Positions 31,169 to 43,900 of a DNA stretch of 64,000 nt are shown here, one piece after another. Position 1 is the stretch's first letter; each line of letters begins with the position of its first letter. Below the pieces are notes generated by a model. It saw nothing but the letters and a program-made list of their open reading frames with translations. It did no database searches and was not told the DNA's origin. Origin of the DNA: Rhipicephalus microplus (taxonomy: Eukaryota > Arthropoda > Arachnida > Ixodida > Ixodidae); assembly GCF_043290135.1 (NCBI RefSeq), contig NC_134701.1:9330001-9394000 (forward strand), in the 5' to 3' direction. A program made the translations under genes and the position numbers.

Positions 31169-34100
31169 GTGTGTTGCTTTTTTCTTTGCGCTGATAGCTT
31201 TGAAGATATGTTCTGATGGTGGTGAGAGTGGAGCACGACTGTCTCCGTGGCGCAATTGGCTAGCGCGATCGGCTGTTAACCGAAAGGTTGGAAGTTCGAG
31301 CCCACCCGGTGGTGGTGCGGTGCTTTTTTTTTCTTTGGGCTGATAGCTTTGAAGATATGTTCTGATGGTGGTGAGAGGGGAGCAAGACTGTCTCCGTGGC
31401 GCAATGGGCTAGCGCGATCGGCTGTTAACCGAAAAGTTGGAGTTTCGAGCCCTCCCGGGAGTGGTGTGTTGCTTTTTTCTTTGCGCTGATAGCTTTGAAG
31501 ATATGTTCTGATGGTGGTGAGTGTGGAGCAGGACTGTCTCCGTGGCGCAATTGGTTAGCGCGATCGGCTGTTAACCGAAAGGTTGGAGGTTCGAGCCCAC
31601 CCGGTGGTGGTGCGGCGCTTTTTTTTGCACTGATAGCTTTGAAGATATGTTCTGATGGTGGTGAGGGTGGAGCAAGACTGCCTCCGTGGCGCAATGGGCT
31701 AGCGCGTTCGGCTGTTAACCAAAAGGTTGGAGTTTCGAGCCCTCCCGGGAGCGGTGTGTTGCTTTTTGCTTTGCGGTAATAGCTTTGAAGATATGTTCTG
31801 TTGGTGGTGAGAGTGGAGCAGGACTGTCTGCGTGGCGCAATTGGCTAGCGCGATCGGCTGTTAACCGAATAGTTGGAGGTTCGAGCCCAACCGGTGGTGG
31901 TGCGGCGCTTTTTTTTCTTTGGGCTGATAGCTTTGAAGATATGTTCTGATGGTGGTGAGAGTAGAGCTGGACTGTCTCCGTGGCACAATTGGCTTGCGCG
32001 ATCGGTTGTTAACCGAAAGGTTGCAGTTTCCAGCCCACCCGGTGATGGTGCGGCGCTTTTTTTTTTGCACTGATAGCTTTGAAGATATGTTCTGATGGTG
32101 GTGAGTGTGGAGCAAGACTGCATCCGTGGCGCAATGGGCTAGCGCGATCGGCTGTTAACCAAAAGGTTGGAGTTTCGAGCCCTCCCGGGAGCGGTGTGTT
32201 GCTTTTTTCTTTGCGGTAATAGCTTTGAAGATATGTTCTGTTGGTGGTGAGAGGGGAGCAAGACTGTCTCCGTGGCGCAATTGGCTAGCAGATCGGCTGT
32301 TAACCGAAAGGTTGGAGTTTCGAGCCCTGCCGGAAGTGGTGTGTTGCTTTTTCTTTGCGCTGATAGCTTTAAAGATATGTTCTGATGGTGGTGAGAGTGG
32401 AGCAGGACTGTCTCCGTGGCGCAATTGGCTAGCGCGATCGGTTGTTAACCGAAAATTTGGAGGTTCGAGCCCTCGGGAGTGGTGTGTTTCTTTTTTCTTT
32501 GCGCTGATAGCTTTGAAGATATGTTCTGATGGTGGTGAGAGTGGAGCAAGACTGTCTCCGTGGCGCAATGGGCTAGCGTGATCGGCTGTTAACCGAAAGG
32601 TTGGCGTTTCGAGCCCCTGGGAGTGGTGTGTTGCTTTTTTCTTTCCGCTGATAGCTTTGAAGATATGTTCTGATGGTGGTGAGAGTGGAGCAGGACTGTC
32701 TCCGTGGCGCAATTGGCTAGCGTGATCGGCTGTTAACCGAAAGGTCGGAGGTTCGAGCCCACCCGGTGGTGGTGCGGCGCTTCTTTTTCTTTTCACTGAT
32801 AGCTTTGAAGATATGTTCTGATGGTGGTGAGTGTGGAGCAAGACTGCCTCCGTGGCGCAATGGGCTAGCGCGATCGGCTGTTAACCGAAAGGTTGGAGGT
32901 TCGAGCCCACCCGGTGGTGGTGCGGCACTTTTTTTTCTTTGGGCTGATAGCTTTGAAAATATGTTCTGACGGTGGCGAGAGGGGAGCAAGACTGCCTCCG
33001 TGGCGCAATTGGCTAGCGTGATCGGCTGTTAACCGAAAGGTTGGAGGTTCGAGCCCACCCGGTGGTGGTGCGGCGCTTTTTTTTGCACTGATAGCTTTGA
33101 AGATATGTTCTGATGGTGGTGAGTGTGGAGCAAGACTGCCTCCGTGGCGCAATGGGCTAGCGCGATCGGCTGTTAACCAAAAGGTTGGAGTTTCGAGCCC
33201 TCCCGGGAGCGGTGTGTTGCTTTTTTCTTTGCGGTAATAGATTTGAAGATATGTTCTGTTGGTGGTGAGAGTGGAGCAGGACTGTCTTCGTGGCGCAATT
33301 GGCTAGCGCGATCGGCTGTTAACCGAATAGTTGGAGGTTCGAGCCCAACCGGTGGTGGTGCGGCGCTTTTTTTTCTTGGAGGTGATAACTTTGAAGATAT
33401 GTTCTGATGGTGGTGAGAGTGGAGCAGGACTGTCTCCGTGGCGCAATTGGCTAGCGTGATCGGCTGTTAACCGAAAAGTTGGAGGTTCGAGCCAACCCGG
33501 TGGTGGTGCGGCGTTTTTTTTTCTTTGGGCTGATAGCTTTGAAGATATGTTCTGATGGTGGTGAGAGTAGAGCTGGACTGTCTCCGTGGCGCAATTGGCT
33601 AGCGCGATCGGTTGTTAACCGAAAGGTTGCAGTTTCGAGCCCACCCGGTGATGGTGCGGCGCTTTTTTTTTGCACTGATAGCTTTGAAGATATGTTCTGA
33701 TGGTGGTGAGTGTGGAGCAAGACTGCATCCGTGGCGCAACGGGCTAGCGCGATCGGCTGTTAACCAAAAGGTTGGAGTTTCGAGCCCTCCCGGGAGCGGT
33801 GTGTTGCTTTTTTCTCTGCGGTAATAGCTTTGAAGATATGTTCTGTTGGTGGTGAGAGGGGAGCAAGACTGTCTCCGTGGCGCAATTGGCTAGCAGATCG
33901 GCTGTTAACCGAAAGGTTGGAGTTTCGAGCCCTGCCGGAAGTGGTGTGTTGCCTTTTCTTTGCACTGATAGCTTTAAAGATATGTTCTGATGGTGGTGAG
34001 AGTGGAGCAGGACTGTCTCCGTGGCGCAATTGGCTAGCGCGATCGGTTGTTAACCGAAAATTTGGAGGTTCGAGCCCTCGGGAGTGGTGTGTTTCTTTTT

Positions 34101-34891
34101 TCTTTGCGCTGATAGCTTTGAAGATATGTTCTGATGGTGGTGAGAGTGGAGCAAGACTGTCTCCGTGGCGCAATAGGCTAGCGCGATCGGCTGTTAACCG
34201 AAAGGTTGGCGTTTCGAGCCCCTGGGAGTGGTGTGTTGCTTTTTTCTTTGCGCTGATAGCTTTGAAGATATGTTCTGATGGTGGTGAGAGTGGAGCAGGA
34301 CTGTCTCCGTGGCGCAATTGGCTAGCGTGATCGGCTGTTAACCGAAAGGTCGGACGTTCGAGCCCACCCGGTGGTGGTGCGGCGCTTCTTTTTCTTTTCA
34401 CTGATAGCTTTGAAGATATGTTGTGATGGTGGTGAGAGTTAAGCACGACTGTCTCCGTGGCGCAATTGGCTAGCGCGATCGGCTGTTAACCGAAAGGTTG
34501 GAGGTTCGAGCCCACCCGGTGGTGGTGCGGCACTTTTTTTTCTTTGGGCTGATAGCTTTGAAAATATGTTGTGACGGTGGTGAGAGGGGAGCAAGACTGC
34601 CTCCATGGCGCAATGGGCTAGCGCGATCGGCTGTTAACCGAAAGGTTGCAGTTTCGAGCCCTCCCGGGTGTGGTGTGTTGCTGTTTCTTTGCGCTGATAG
34701 CTTTGAAGGTATGTTCTCATGGTGGTGAGAGTGGAGCAGGACTGTCTCCGTGGCGCAATTGGCTAGCGCGATCGGCTGTTAACCGAAAGGTTGGAGGTTC
34801 AAGCCCACCTGGTGGTGGTGCGGCGCTTTTTTTTCTTAGGGGTGATAGCTCTGAAGAAATGTTCTGACGGTGGTGAGAGTGGAGCACTACT

Positions 34892-34963
34892 GTCTCCGTG
34901 GGGCAATTGGCTAGCGCGATCGGCCTTTAACCGAAAGGTTGGCGTTTCGAGCCCCTGGGAGTG
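34892..34963 (+). tRNA. Chimeric tRNA-like unit at a duplication junction
   Basis: The 5' half is the CCTTTAA-loop type (GTGGGGCAATTGG, GGCCTTTAACC) and the 3' half is the GCGTTTCGAGCCCCTGGG type, a combination not noticed elsewhere. The switch lies in TTAACCGAAAGGTTGG, so this unit is the product of the exchange that duplicated the 5,409-bp block. Confidence 0.65.
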
Positions 34964-37900
34964 GTGTGTTGCTTTTTTCTTTGCGCTGATAGCTTTGAAG
35001 ATATGTTCTGATGGTGGTGAGAGTGGAGCAGGACTGTCTCCGTGGCGCAATTGGCTAGCGTGATCGGCTGTTAACCGAAAGGTCGGAGGTTCGAGCCCAC
35101 CCGGTGGTGGTGCGGCGCTTCTTTTTCTTTTCACTGATAGCTTTGAAGATATGTTCTGATGGTGGTGAGTGTGGAGCAAGACTGCCTCCGTGGCGCAATG
35201 GGCTAGCGCGATCGGCTGTTAACCAAAAGGTTGGAGTTTCGAGCCCTCCCGGGAGCGGTGTGTTGCTTTTTTCTTTGCGGTAATAGCTTTGAAGATATGT
35301 TCTGATGGTGGTGAGAGTGGAGCAGGACTGTCTTCGTGGCGCAATTGGCTAGCGCGATCGGCTGTTAACCGAAAGGTTGGCGTTTCGAGCCCCTGGGAGT
35401 GGTGTGTTGCTTTTTTCTTTGCGCTGATAGCTTTGAAGATATGTTCTGATGGTGGTGAGAGTGGAGCAGGACTGTCTCCGTGGCGCAATTGGCTAGCGTG
35501 ATCGGCTGTTAACCGTAAGGTCGGAGGTTCGAGCCCACCCGGTGGTGGTGCGGCGCTTCTTTTTCTTTGCACTGATAGCTTTGAAGATATGTTTTGATGG
35601 TGGTGAGTATGGAGCAAGACTGCCTCCGTGGCGCATTGGGCTAGCGCGATCGGCTGTTAACCAAAAGGTTGGAGTTTCGAGCCCTCCCGGGAGCGGTGTG
35701 TTGCTTTTTTCTTTGCGGTAATAGCTTTGAAGATATGTTCTGATGGTGGTGAGAGTGGAGCAGGACTGTCTTCGTGGCGCAATTGGCTAGCGCGATCGGC
35801 TGTTAACCGAATAGTTGGAGGTTCGAGCCCACTCGGTGGTGGTGCGGCGCTTTTTTTCCTTTGGGCGGATAGCTCTGAAGAAGTGTTCTGATGGTGGTGA
35901 GAGTGAAGCACGACTGTCTCCGTGGCACAATTGTCTAGCGCGATCGGCTATTAACCGAAAGGTTGGAGTTTCGAGCCCACCCGGTGGTGGTGCGGCGCTT
36001 TTTTTCTTTGGGCTGATAGCTTTGAAGATATGTAATGATGGTGGTGAGAGTGGAGCAGGACTGTCTCCGTGGCGCAATTGACTAGCGCGATCGGCTGTTA
36101 ACAGAAAGGTTGGAGTTTCGAGCCCTCCCTGGTGTGGTGCGTTGCATTTTTTTGCGCTGATAGCTTTGAAGATATGTTATGATGGTGGTGAGAGTGGAGC
36201 AGGACTGTCTCCGTGGCGCAATTGGCTAGCGCGATCGGCTGTTAACCGAAAGTTTGGAGTATCGAGCCCTCCCGGGTGTGGTGTGTTGCTTTTTTTCTTT
36301 GCGCTGATAGCTTTGAAGATATGTTCTGATGGTGGTGAGAGTGGAGCACGACTGTCTCCGTGGCGCAATTGGCTAGCGCGATCGGCTGTTAACCGAAAGG
36401 TTGGAAGTTCGAGCCCACCCGGTGGTGGTGCGGTGCTTTTTTTTTCTTTGGGCTGATAGCTTTGAAGATATGTTCTGATGGTGGTGAGAGGGGAGCAAGA
36501 CTGTCTCCGTGGCGCAATGGGCTAGCGCGATCGGCTCTTAACCGAAAAGTTGGAGTTTCGAGCCCTCCCGGGAGTGGTGTGTTGCTTTTTTCTTTGCGCT
36601 GATAGCTTTGAAGATATGTTCTGATGGTGGTGAGAGTGGAGCACGACTGTCTCCGTGGCGCAATTGGCTAGCGCGATCGGCTGTTAACCGAAAGGTTGGA
36701 AGTTCGAGCCCACCCGGTGGTGGTGCGGTGCTTTTTTTTTCTTTGGGCTGATAGCTTTGAAGATATGTTCTGATGGTGGTGAGAGGGGAGCAAGACTGTC
36801 TCCGTGGCGCAATGGGCTAGCGCGATCGGCTGTTAACCGAAAAGTTGGAGTTTCGAGCCCTCCCGGGAGTGGTGTGTTGCTTTTTTCTTTGCGCTGATAG
36901 CTTTGAAGATATGTTCTGATGGTGGTGAGTGTGGAGCAGGACTGTCTCCGTGGCGCAATTGGTTAGCGCGATCGGCTGTTAACCGAAAGGTTGGAGGTTC
37001 GAGCCCACCCGGTGGTGGTGCGGCGCTTTTTTTTTGCACTGATAGCTTTGAAGATATGTTCTGATGGTGGTGAGGGTGGAGCAAGACTGCCTCCGTGGCG
37101 CAATGGGCTAGCGCGTTCGGCTGTTAACCAAAAGGTTGGAGTTTCGAGCCCTCCCGGGAGCGGTGTGTTGCTTTTTGCTTTGCGGTAATAGCTTTGAAGA
37201 TATGTTCTGTTGGTGGTGAGAGTGGAGCAGGACTGTCTGCGTGGCGCAATTGGCTAGCGCGATCGGCTGTTAACCGAATAGTTGGAGGTTCGAGCCCAAC
37301 CGGTGGTGGTGCGGCGCTTTTTTTTCTTTGGGCTGATAGCTTTGAAGATATGTTCTGATGGTGGTGAGAGTAGAGCTGGACTGTCTCCGTGGCACAATTG
37401 GCTTGCGCGATCGGTTGTTAACCGAAAGGTTGCAGTTTCCAGCCCACCCGGTGATGGTGCGGCGCTTTTTTTTTTGCACTGATAGCTTTGAAGATATGTT
37501 CTGATGGTGGTGAGTGTGGAGCAAGACTGCATCCGTGGCGCAATGGGCTAGCGCGATCGGCTGTTAACCAAAAGGTTGGAGTTTCGAGCCCTCCCGGGAG
37601 CGGTGTGTTGCTTTTTTCTTTGCGGTAATAGCTTTGAAGATATGTTCTGTTGGTGGTGAGAGGGGAGCAAGACTGTCTCCGTGGCGCAATTGGCTAGCAG
37701 ATCGGCTGTTAACCGAAAGGTTGGAGTTTCGAGCCCTGCCGGAAGTGGTGTGTTGCTTTTTCTTTGCGCTGATAGCTTTAAAGATATGTTCTGATGGTGG
37801 TGAGAGTGGAGCAGGACTGTCTCCGTGGCGCAATTGGCTAGCGCGATCGGTTGTTAACCGAAAATTTGGAGGTTCGAGCCCTCGGGAGTGGTGTGTTTCT

Positions 37901-40900
37901 TTTTTCTTTGCGCTGATAGCTTTGAAGATATGTTCTGATGGTGGTGAGAGTGGAGCAAGACTGTCTCCGTGGCGCAATGGGCTAGCGTGATCGGCTGTTA
38001 ACCGAAAGGTTGGCGTTTCGAGCCCCTGGGAGTGGTGTGTTGCTTTTTTCTTTCCGCTGATAGCTTTGAAGATATGTTCTGATGGTGGTGAGAGTGGAGC
38101 AGGACTGTCTCCGTGGCGCAATTGGCTAGCGTGATCGGCTGTTAACCGAAAGGTCGGAGGTTCGAGCCCACCCGGTGGTGGTGCGGCGCTTCTTTTTCTT
38201 TTCACTGATAGCTTTGAAGATATGTTCTGATGGTGGTGAGTGTGGAGCAAGACTGCCTCCGTGGCGCAATGGGCTAGCGCGATCGGCTGTTAACCGAAAG
38301 GTTGGAGGTTCGAGCCCACCCGGTGGTGGTGCGGCACTTTTTTTTCTTTGGGCTGATAGCTTTGAAAATATGTTCTGACGGTGGCGAGAGGGGAGCAAGA
38401 CTGCCTCCGTGGCGCAATTGGCTAGCGTGATCGGCTGTTAACCGAAAGGTTGGAGGTTCGAGCCCACCCGGTGGTGGTGCGGCGCTTTTTTTTGCACTGA
38501 TAGCTTTGAAGATATGTTCTGATGGTGGTGAGTGTGGAGCAAGACTGCCTCCGTGGCGCAATGGGCTAGCGCGATCGGCTGTTAACCAAAAGGTTGGAGT
38601 TTCGAGCCCTCCCGGGAGCGGTGTGTTGCTTTTTTCTTTGCGGTAATAGATTTGAAGATATGTTCTGTTGGTGGTGAGAGTGGAGCAGGACTGTCTTCGT
38701 GGCGCAATTGGCTAGCGCGATCGGCTGTTAACCGAATAGTTGGAGGTTCGAGCCCAACCGGTGGTGGTGCGGCGCTTTTTTTTCTTGGAGGTGATAACTT
38801 TGAAGATATGTTCTGATGGTGGTGAGAGTGGAGCAGGACTGTCTCCGTGGCGCAATTGGCTAGCGTGATCGGCTGTTAACCGAAAAGTTGGAGGTTCGAG
38901 CCAACCCGGTGGTGGTGCGGCGTTTTTTTTTCTTTGGGCTGATAGCTTTGAAGATATGTTCTGATGGTGGTGAGAGTAGAGCTGGACTGTCTCCGTGGCG
39001 CAATTGGCTAGCGCGATCGGTTGTTAACCGAAAAGTTGCAGTTTCGAGCCCACCCGGTGATGGTGCGGCGCTTTTTTTTTGCACTGATAGCTTTGAAGAT
39101 ATGTTCTGATGGTGGTGAGTGTGGAGCAAGACTGCATCCGTGGCGCAACGGGCTAGCGCGATCGGCTGTTAACCAAAAGGTTGGAGTTTCGAGCCCTCCC
39201 GGGAGCGGTGTGTTGCTTTTTTCTCTGCGGTAATAGCTTTGAAGATATGTTCTGTTGGTGGTGAGAGGGGAGCAAGACTGTCTCCGTGGCGCAATTGGCT
39301 AGCAGATCGGCTGTTAACCGAAAGGTTGGAGTTTCGAGCCCTGCCGGAAGTGGTGTGTTGCCTTTTCTTTGCACTGATAGCTTTAAAGATATGTTCTGAT
39401 GGTGGTGAGAGTGGAGCAGGACTGTCTCCGTGGCGCAATTGGCTAGCGCGATCGGTTGTTAACCGAAAATTTGGAGGTTCGAGCCCTCGGGAGTGGTGTG
39501 TTTCTTTTTTCTTTGCGCTGATAGCTTTGAAGATATGTTCTGATGGTGGTGAGAGTGGAGCAAGACTGTCTCCGTGGCGCAATAGGCTAGCGCGATCGGC
39601 TGTTAACCGAAAGGTTGGCGTTTCGAGCCCCTGGGAGTGGTGTGTTGCTTTTTTCTTTGCGCTGATAGCTTTGAAGATATGTTCTGATGGTGGTGAGAGT
39701 GGAGCAGGACTGTCTCCGTGGCGCAATTGGCTAGCGTGATCGGCTGTTAACCGAAAGGTCGGAGGTTCGAGCCCACCCGGTGGTGGTGCGGCGCTTCTTT
39801 TTCTTTTCACTGATAGCTTTGAAGATATGTTGTGATGGTGGTGAGAGTTAAGCACGACTGTCTCCGTGGCGCAATTGGCTAGCGCGATCGGCTGTTAACC
39901 GAAAGGTTGGAGGTTCGAGCCCACCCGGTGGTGGTGCGGCACTTTTTTTTCTTTGGGCTGATAGCTTTGAAAATATGTTGTGACGGTGGTGAGAGGGGAG
40001 CAAGACTGCCTCCATGGCGCAATGGGCTAGCGCGATCGGCTGTTAACCGAAAGGTTGCAGTTTCGAGCCCTCCCGGGTGTGGTGTGTTGCTGTTTCTTTG
40101 CGCTGATAGCTTTGAAGGTATGTTCTCATGGTGGTGAGAGTGGAGCAGGACTGTCTCCGTGGCGCAATTGGCTAGCGCGATCGGCTGTTAACCGAAAGGT
40201 TGGAGGTTCAAGCCCACCTGGTGGTGGTGCGGCGCTTTTTTTTCTTAGGGGTGATAGCTCTGAAGAAATGTTCTGACGGTGGTGAGAGTGGAGCACTACT
40301 GTCTCCGTGGGGCAATTGGCTAGCGCGATCGGCCTTTAACCGAAAGGTTGGAGGTTCGAGCTCTCCCGGTGGTGGGGCGGCGCTTTTTTTTCTTTGGGCT
40401 GATAGCTTTGAAGATATGTTATGATGGTGGTGAGAGTGGAGCAGGACTGTCTCCGTGGCGCAATTGGCTAGCAGATCGGCTGTTAACCGAAAGGTTGGAG
40501 TTTCGAGCCCTGCCGGAAGTGGTGTGTTGCTTTTTCTTTGCGCTGATAGCTTTAAAGATATGTTCTGATGCTGGTGAGAGTGGAGCAGGACTGTCTCCGT
40601 GGCGCAATTGGCTAGCGCGATCGGTTGTTAACCGAAAATTTGGAGGTTCGAGCCCTCGGGAGTGGTGTGTTTCTTTTTTCTTTGCGCTGATAGCTTTGAA
40701 GATATGTTCTGATGGTGGTGAGAGTGGAGCAAGACTGTCTCCGTGGCGCAATGGGCTAGCGCGATCGGCTGTTAACCGAAAGGTTGGCGTTTCGAGCCCC
40801 TGGGAGTGGTGTGTTGCTTTTTTCTTTGCGCTGATAGCTTTGAAGATATGTTCTGATGGTGGTGAGAGTGGAGCAGGACTGTCTCCGTGGCGCAATTGGC

Positions 40901-40904
40901 TAGC

Positions 40905-43900
40905 GTGATCGGCTGTTAACCGAAAGGTCGGAGGTTCGAGCCCACCCGGTGGTGGTGCGGCGCTTCTTTTTCTTTGCACTGATAGCTTTGAAGATATGTT
41001 TTGATGGTGGTGAGTGTGGAGCAAGACTGCCTCCGTGGCGCATTGGGCTAGCGCGATCGGCTGTTAACCAAAAGGTTGGAGTTTCGAGCCCTCCCGGGAG
41101 CGGTGTGTTGCTTTTTTCTTTGAGGTAATAGCTTTGAAGATATGTTCTGATGGTGGTGAGAGTGGAGCAGGACTGTCTTCGTGGCGCAATTGGCTAGCGC
41201 GATCGGCTGTTAACCGAATAGTTGGAGGTTCGAGCCCACTCGGTGGTGGTGCGGCGCTTTTTTTCCTTTGGGCGGATAGCTCTGAAGAAGTGTTCTGATG
41301 GTGGCGAGAGGGGAGCAAGACTGCCTCCGTGGCGCAATGGGCTAGCGCGATCGGCTGTTAACCGAAAGATTTCAGTTTCGAGCCCTCCCGGGTGTAGTGT
41401 TTTGCTGTTTCTTTGCGCTGATAGCTTTGAAGGTATGTTCTCATGGTGGTGAGAGTGGAGCAGGACTGTCTCCGTGGCGCAATTGGCTAGCGCGATCGGC
41501 TGTTAACCGAAAGGTTGGAGGTTCAAGCCCACCTGGTGGTGGTGTGGCGCTTTTTTTTCTTAGGGGTGATAGCTTTGAAGATATGTTCTGATGGTGGTGA
41601 GAGTGGAGCAAGACTGTCTCTGGGGCGCAATGGGCTAGCGCGATCGGCTGTTAACCGAAAGGTTGGAGTTTCGAGCCCTCCCCGGAGTGGTGTGTTGCCT
41701 TTTTCTTTGCGGTAATAGCTTTGAAGATATGTTCTGATGGTGGTGAGAGTGGAGCATGACTGTCTTCGTGGCGCAATTGGCTAGCGCGATCTGCTGTTAA
41801 CCGAAAGGTTGGAGGTTCAAGCCCACCTGGTGATGGTGCGGCGCTTTTTTTTCTTAGGGGTGATAGCTCTGAAGAAATGTTCTGACGGTGGTGAGAGTGG
41901 AGCACTACTGTCTCCGTGGGGCAAGTGGCTAGCGCGATCGGCCTTTAACCGAAAGGTTGGAGGTTCGAGCTCTCCCGGTGGTGGAGCGGCGCTTTTTTTT
42001 CTTTGGGCTGATAGCTTTGAAGAGATGTTATGATGGTGGTGAGAGTGGAGCAGGACTGTCTCCGTGGCGCAATTGGCTAGCAGATCTGCTTTTAACCGAA
42101 AGGTTGGAGTTTCGAGCCCTGCCGGAAGTGGTGTGTTGCTTTTTCTTTGCGCTGATAGCTTTAAAGATATGTTCTGATGGTGGTGAGAGTGGAGCAGGAC
42201 TGTCTCCATGGCGCGATTGGCTAGCGCGATTGGCTGTTAACCGAAAGGTCGGAGGTTCGAGCCCACCCAGTGGTGGTGCGGCGCTTTTTTTTCTTTGAGC
42301 TGATGGCTTTGAAGATTTGTTCTGATGGTGGTGAGAGTGGAGCAGAACTGTCTCCGTGGCGCAATTGGCTAGCGCGATCGGCTGTTCACCTAAAGGTTGG
42401 AGTTTTGAGCCCACCCGGTGTTGGTGCGGCGCTTTCTTTCCTTTGGGCTGATAGCTTTGAAGATATGTTTTGATGGTGGTGAAAGTAGAGCTGGACTGTC
42501 TCCGTGGCGCAATTGGCTAGGGCGATCGGCTGTTAACCGAAAGGTTGGAGTTTCGAGCCCTCCCGGGACAGGTGTGTTGCTTTTTTCTTTACGCTGATAC
42601 CTTTGAAGATATGTTTGATGGTGGTGAGAGTAGAGCAGGACTGTCTCCGTGGCCGAATTGGCTAGCGCGATCGGCTGTTAACCGAAAGGTTGGAGTTTCG
42701 AGCCCACCTGGTGGTGGTGCGGCGCTTTTTTTTCTTAGGGGTGATAGCTCTGAAGAAATGTTCTGACGGTGGTGAGAGTGGAGCACTACTGTCTCCGTGG
42801 GGCAATTGGCTAGCGCGATCGGCCTTTAACCGAAAGATTGGAGGTTCGAGCTCTCCCGGTGGTGGAGCGGCGCTTTTTTTTTCTTTGGGCTGATAGCTTT
42901 GAAGATATGTTATGATGGTGGTGAGAGTGGAGCAGGACTGTCTCCGTGGCGCAATTGGCTAGCAGATCGGCTGTTAACCGAAAGGTTGGAGTTTCGAGCC
43001 CTGCCGGAAGTGGTGTGTTGCTTTTTCTTTGCGCTGATAGCTTTAAACATATGTTCTGATGGTGGTGAGAGTGGAGCAGGACTGTCTCCGTGGCGCAATT
43101 GGCTAGCGCGATCGGTTGTTAACCGAAAGTTTGGAGGTTCGAGCCCTCGGGAGTGGTGTGTTTCTTTTTTCTTTGCGCTGATAGCTTTGAAGATATGTTC
43201 TGATGGTGGTGAGAGTAGAGCAAGACTGTCTCCGTGGCGCAATGGGCTAGCGCGATCGGCTGTTAACCGAAAGGTTGGCGTTTCGAGCCCCTGGGAGTGG
43301 TGTGTTGCTTTTTTCTTTGCGCTGATAGCTTTGAAGATATGTTCTGATGGTGGTGAGAGTGGGAGCAGGACTGTCTCCGTGGCGCAATTGGCTAGCGTGA
43401 TCGGCTGTTAACCGAAAGGTCGGAGGTTCGAGCCCACCCGGTGGTGGTGCGGCGCTTCTTTTTCTTTGCACTGATAGCTTTGAAGATATGTTCTGATGGT
43501 GGTGAGTGTGGAGCAAGACTGCCTCCGTGGCGCAATGGGCTAGCGCGATCGGCTGTTAACCAAAAGGTTGGAGTTTCGAGCCCTCCCGGGAGCGGTGTGT
43601 TGCTTTTTTCTTTGCGGTAATAGCTTTGAAGATATGTTCTGATGGTGGTGAGAGTGGAGCAGGACTGTCTTCGTGGCGCAATTGGCTAGCGCGATCGGCT
43701 GTTAACCGAATAGTTGGAGGTTCGAGCCCACTAGGTGGTGGTGCGGCGCTTTTTTTCCTTTGGGCGGATAGCTCTGGAGAAGTGTTCTGATGGTGGTGAG
43801 AGTGAAGCACGACTGTCTCCGTGGCGCAATTGGCTAGCGAGATCGGCTGGTAACCGAAAGGTTGGAGGTTCGAACCCACCCGCTGGTGGTGCGGCACTTT

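Larger units (their letters stand above)
29531..40348 (+). repeat. 5,409-bp higher-order tandem duplication (37 units)
   Basis: Copy A about 29,531-34,939, copy B about 34,940-40,348. The copies are nearly identical; single-base T-run changes shift the local offset to 5,408 and back. The junction lies in the shared string TTAACCGAAAGGTTGG (34,927-34,942) inside a tRNA-like domain. Confidence 0.87.
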
